Positions 11,732-13,379 of a stretch of DNA of 13,379 nt are shown in pieces. Position 1 is the first letter of the stretch, and every line of letters starts with the position of its first letter. The translations under genes were made by a program, and so were the position numbers. The notes beneath the pieces were generated by a model. That model saw nothing but the letters and a program-made list of their open reading frames with translations, was not told the DNA's origin and made no database searches. Source of the DNA: Frankiaceae bacterium (GTDB taxonomy: Bacteria; Actinomycetota; Actinomycetes; JADGOU01); assembly GCA_017882835.1 (NCBI GenBank), contig JADGOU010000046.1, forward strand, positions 1 through 13,379, read 5' to 3'.

Positions 11732-12981
11732 GACACCTCGTAGCCGCGGGTGTAGAGCACCATCCCGTACGCCAACCCCACGGCGAACAGCACCAGCACG
11801 GTCCGCAGCACCCACGGTGGTCGCTCGGCGAGGAAGTCCGCGGCGGCAGCAAAGGCGGGAAATGCCGCCAGCATGTAGCGGCCGCTACCGAAGAAGTCTT
11901 TCGTCGTCACGAACGGGATGGCCACCACGACCGCGGTGAACGCGGCATATCCCCAACCGAAACGCCGCCGAATCCGCGGCAGCAGCAGGACAACGACGAG
12001 GCAGGCCAGCGCCGCCGACAGCAGCTTCAGCTGGCCGAGGCTGCTGCTGGCGCGCAGCTCGTCGACCAGGGCCACCTTGAACCAGACCCGCAACCCCGTG
12101 CCCTGGTCCCAGCCAAGCGCGGACTCTGTGGCCACGAAGGCGAACGGGTTGTCGAACCGCAGCCACTGGTAGCCGCAGTAGACCAGCAGGCCGGTGCCGG
12201 AGAGCAACACCCCGGCGTCCCGCCAGCGCACCGCCGCCAAGGCGGTCCTCGCGCCGGCGGTTGGCCGCGACACCGGGTGGGTCCAGGCCGGAGATGCCCC
12301 GGTCGTGGCCGGCACCAACTGCCGGGCTTCGACCGCGCGGCGCTGCGCGGCCAGCTCGACCGCCCGCACGGTCAGCCCGATCACGACCGCGATCCCGACT
12401 GGTCGGCCGGCGGTGGCGAGCGCTCCGACCCCCCCGGCCAGCCACGGCCGCCCCCGCTCCAGCAACAGGAACGCCCCGAGAGTGGTCGCGACGAACAGGG
12501 CGTCGGCGTAGACCGCGCCGTAGAGGTACAGCGAGTACGGGTAGAGCAGCAACAGCGCCAGGGCGGTCACCGAGACGGTTCTGGGCAGCCGGTCGGCGCA
12601 CCATCGGGCGAACAGCACGGCGATGGTGATCCCGGATGCGACCGTGACGAGGACTCCGGCCAGGTGGTCACTGCCCACCAGTGTGCCGAGGCCGCGCATG
12701 GCCATCGGGTACGTCGGGAAGAACGCCACCGAAGACTGCTGCCCGGGCATGTAGAAGTACCCCGAGGTGGCGATCGCGTGGTACCAGTTGGAGTCGTATC
12801 GGATCCAGCCGTCGAGCCAGCCCAGCTCCGGCGACAGTGGTGGTTTCACCAGCCGGTGCGGCGACATCACCACGAGTGCCCACATCGCGGCGTCCACCAA
12901 CAGGTAGGCGCCCAGCGCACCCGCCCCCGGGGAACGCCGCCAGCGGCGCGTCGCCACGGGCGACCGGGTCAGGCTGGTCAC
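11728..12981 (-). CDS. PIG-V-like multi-pass GT-C mannosyl/glycosyltransferase
   Basis: A 417-residue integral membrane protein with roughly eight to ten hydrophobic segments, resembling the PIG-V family of GT-C enzymes that take a sugar from a polyprenyl-phosphate donor outside the membrane. The first extracytoplasmic loop has WLDGWIRYDSNWYHAIATSGY (55-75), matching the R-x-D-x-x-W-Y-x-x-I-A-x-x-G-Y pattern with the likely catalytic D63. FFPTYP (87-92), YADALF (158-163) and ATAGRPVG (189-196) are further PIG-V-type signatures. KDFFGSGRYMLAAFPAF lies near the end. The GTG at 12981 is chosen because GAGAGG lies 4 nt upstream; an upstream GTG at 13068 would add 29 charged residues and crowd the divergent gene. 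It is the first gene of the four-gene operon, and its stop overlaps the GT2 start as GTGA. Confidence 0.85.
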   Translation of the reverse strand: MTSLTRSPVATRRWRRSPGAGALGAYLLVDAAMWALVVMSPHRLVKPPLSPELGWLDGWIRYDSNWYHAIATSGYFYMPGQQSSVAFFPTYPMAMRGLGTLVGSDHLAGVLVTVASGITIAVLFARWCADRLPRTVSVTALALLLLYPYSLYLYGAVYADALFVATTLGAFLLLERGRPWLAGGVGALATAGRPVGIAVVIGLTVRAVELAAQRRAVEARQLVPATTGASPAWTHPVSRPTAGARTALAAVRWRDAGVLLSGTGLLVYCGYQWLRFDNPFAFVATESALGWDQGTGLRVWFKVALVDELRASSSLGQLKLLSAALACLVVVLLLPRIRRRFGWGYAAFTAVVVAIPFVTTKDFFGSGRYMLAAFPAFAAAADFLAERPPWVLRTVLVLFAVGLAYGMVLYTRGYEVS

Positions 12982-13035
12982 ACTGCCTCTCGCGCTGGGA
13001 AACGGCAGCCGCCGCAAGTCGATGGCAGGATGCCA

Positions 13036-13042
13036 GATTATC
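13036..13042. promoter_or_regulatory. Symmetric -10-like element between divergent genes
   Basis: An AT-rich island in the 91-bp gap reads GATTAT on the plus strand (13036-13041) and GATAAT on the minus strand (13042-13037). Either fits a -10 box: the plus start would be near 13048, 25 nt before the ATG at 13073, and the minus start near 13030, about 49 nt before the GTG at 12981. No clear -35 is visible for either. Confidence 0.4.
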
Positions 13043-13072
13043 AGACGGTGCCGACAGGGGAGATCCACCGGG

Positions 13073-13379
13073 ATGGCCCTGGCGCTGCTGGCTGCGCTGG
13101 TGGCCGCCGGCTGCTACGGACTGGCGTCGGTCCTGCAGGCGCGGGCAGCGGCGCGGCTGTTGAGGCACCCAGGGGTTGATCCACGGTTGCTCTGGCGGTT
13201 GATGCACTCGGCGCCGTACCTGGCCGGGATCGGGCTGCTGGGAGCCGGCTTCCTGCTCTCCCTGGTCTCGTTGCGCAGTTTGCCGCTGTTCATGGTCGAG
13301 GTCGCCCGGGCCTCCAGCCTCGGCGTCACTGCGGTGCTCTCGCTGCCGCTGCTCGGCATCCGGCTGCGCCGCGGCGAGC
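13073..13379 (+). CDS. DMT-type multi-pass membrane protein, N-terminal part
   Basis: 102 codons of a membrane protein that runs off the window. The start MALALLAALVAAGCYGLASVL is a first membrane helix of the kind seen in drug/metabolite transporter (EamA-like) proteins, followed by a short polar loop (QARAAARLLRHPGVDPRLLWRLMH), a second hydrophobic helix (about 46-65), and V-E-V-A-R-A-S-S-L-G-V-T, resembling the repeat-domain pattern of that superfamily. The ATG at 13073 is supported by GGGGAG (13057-13062) 10 nt upstream. Actinobacterial proteins with this N-terminus are usually annotated as DMT transporters, but the substrate is unknown. It diverges from the glycosyltransferase operon and may share its promoter region. 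Confidence 0.7.
   Translation, partial: MALALLAALVAAGCYGLASVLQARAAARLLRHPGVDPRLLWRLMHSAPYLAGIGLLGAGFLLSLVSLRSLPLFMVEVARASSLGVTAVLSLPLLGIRLRRGE

Noticed and set aside
12982..13068. Upstream GTG at 13068 as the PIG-V start
   Set aside because: It adds a polar, charged extension unlike the family, lies 5 bp from the divergent ATG and has no ribosome binding site; GTG 12981 has GAGAGG just upstream.
11725..13179. A 484-codon plus-strand open frame opposite the PIG-V gene
   Set aside because: It is antisense to a well-supported membrane protein, rich in Arg/Gln/Gly/Pro with no recognisable domain. Long spurious frames are expected in very GC-rich DNA.

Overview
This window comes from the chromosome of a very GC-rich, high-GC Gram-positive bacterium (Actinomycetota). 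Three things point there: FbiC is a CofG-CofH fusion enzyme for coenzyme F420, there is a WhiB-family iron-sulfur regulator, and the block whiB / metallopeptidase / DUF3499 / manB / SIS isomerase matches the gene order I recall around Mycobacterium tuberculosis Rv3260c-Rv3256c. The genus cannot be fixed from the sequence alone. There are 13 protein genes, two of them cut by the window edges. I see no tRNA, rRNA, CRISPR array, insertion sequence or phage gene.

Layout. (1) 1-3474: F420 synthesis, with cofD/fbiA (minus strand, 3' end missing) divergent from fbiC. (2) 3475-3812: a 338-bp non-coding stretch with a large inverted repeat and a well-formed promoter ahead of whiB. (3) 3813-5493: whiB, then a convergent zinicin-like gene (minus), a divergent DUF3499 gene and a 66-residue zinc-ribbon protein. 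(4) 5579-9330: a plus-strand run of manB, a Trm112-like zinc protein, a glucose-6-P/mannose-6-P isomerase-like SIS protein and a cation diffusion facilitator, the last three joined by 4-nt stop/start overlaps. (5) 12981 down to 9349: a minus-strand operon of PIG-V-like GT-C glycosyltransferase, DPM1-like GT2, ChbG/HpnK-like deacetylase and methyltransferase, joined by three GTGA overlaps. (6) 13073 to the end: a divergent, truncated DMT-type membrane protein.

How the genes fit together. cofD and fbiC build F420. manB and the SIS isomerase supply mannose-1-phosphate for GDP-mannose and mannosylated envelope glycans. The minus-strand operon has the parts of a lipid-linked sugar pathway: a GT2 to charge a polyprenyl phosphate, a deacetylase that could unmask an amino sugar, and a multi-pass GT-C enzyme to transfer it outside the membrane. 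This recalls the ArnC/ArnD/ArnT logic and is the best candidate here for an undescribed system, but its substrate cannot be read from sequence.

A second theme is short tandem duplication. In-frame repeats with periods of 12, 15 or 27 bp sit at the ends of four proteins (CofD, WhiB, ManB, methyltransferase). In ManB the duplication appears to have created a second start codon with its own Shine-Dalgarno-like sequence. Three genes (fbiC, the zinicin-like gene, DUF3499) have a TANNNT -10 box 6-8 nt ahead of the start codon and no clear ribosome binding site, which suggests leaderless mRNAs.
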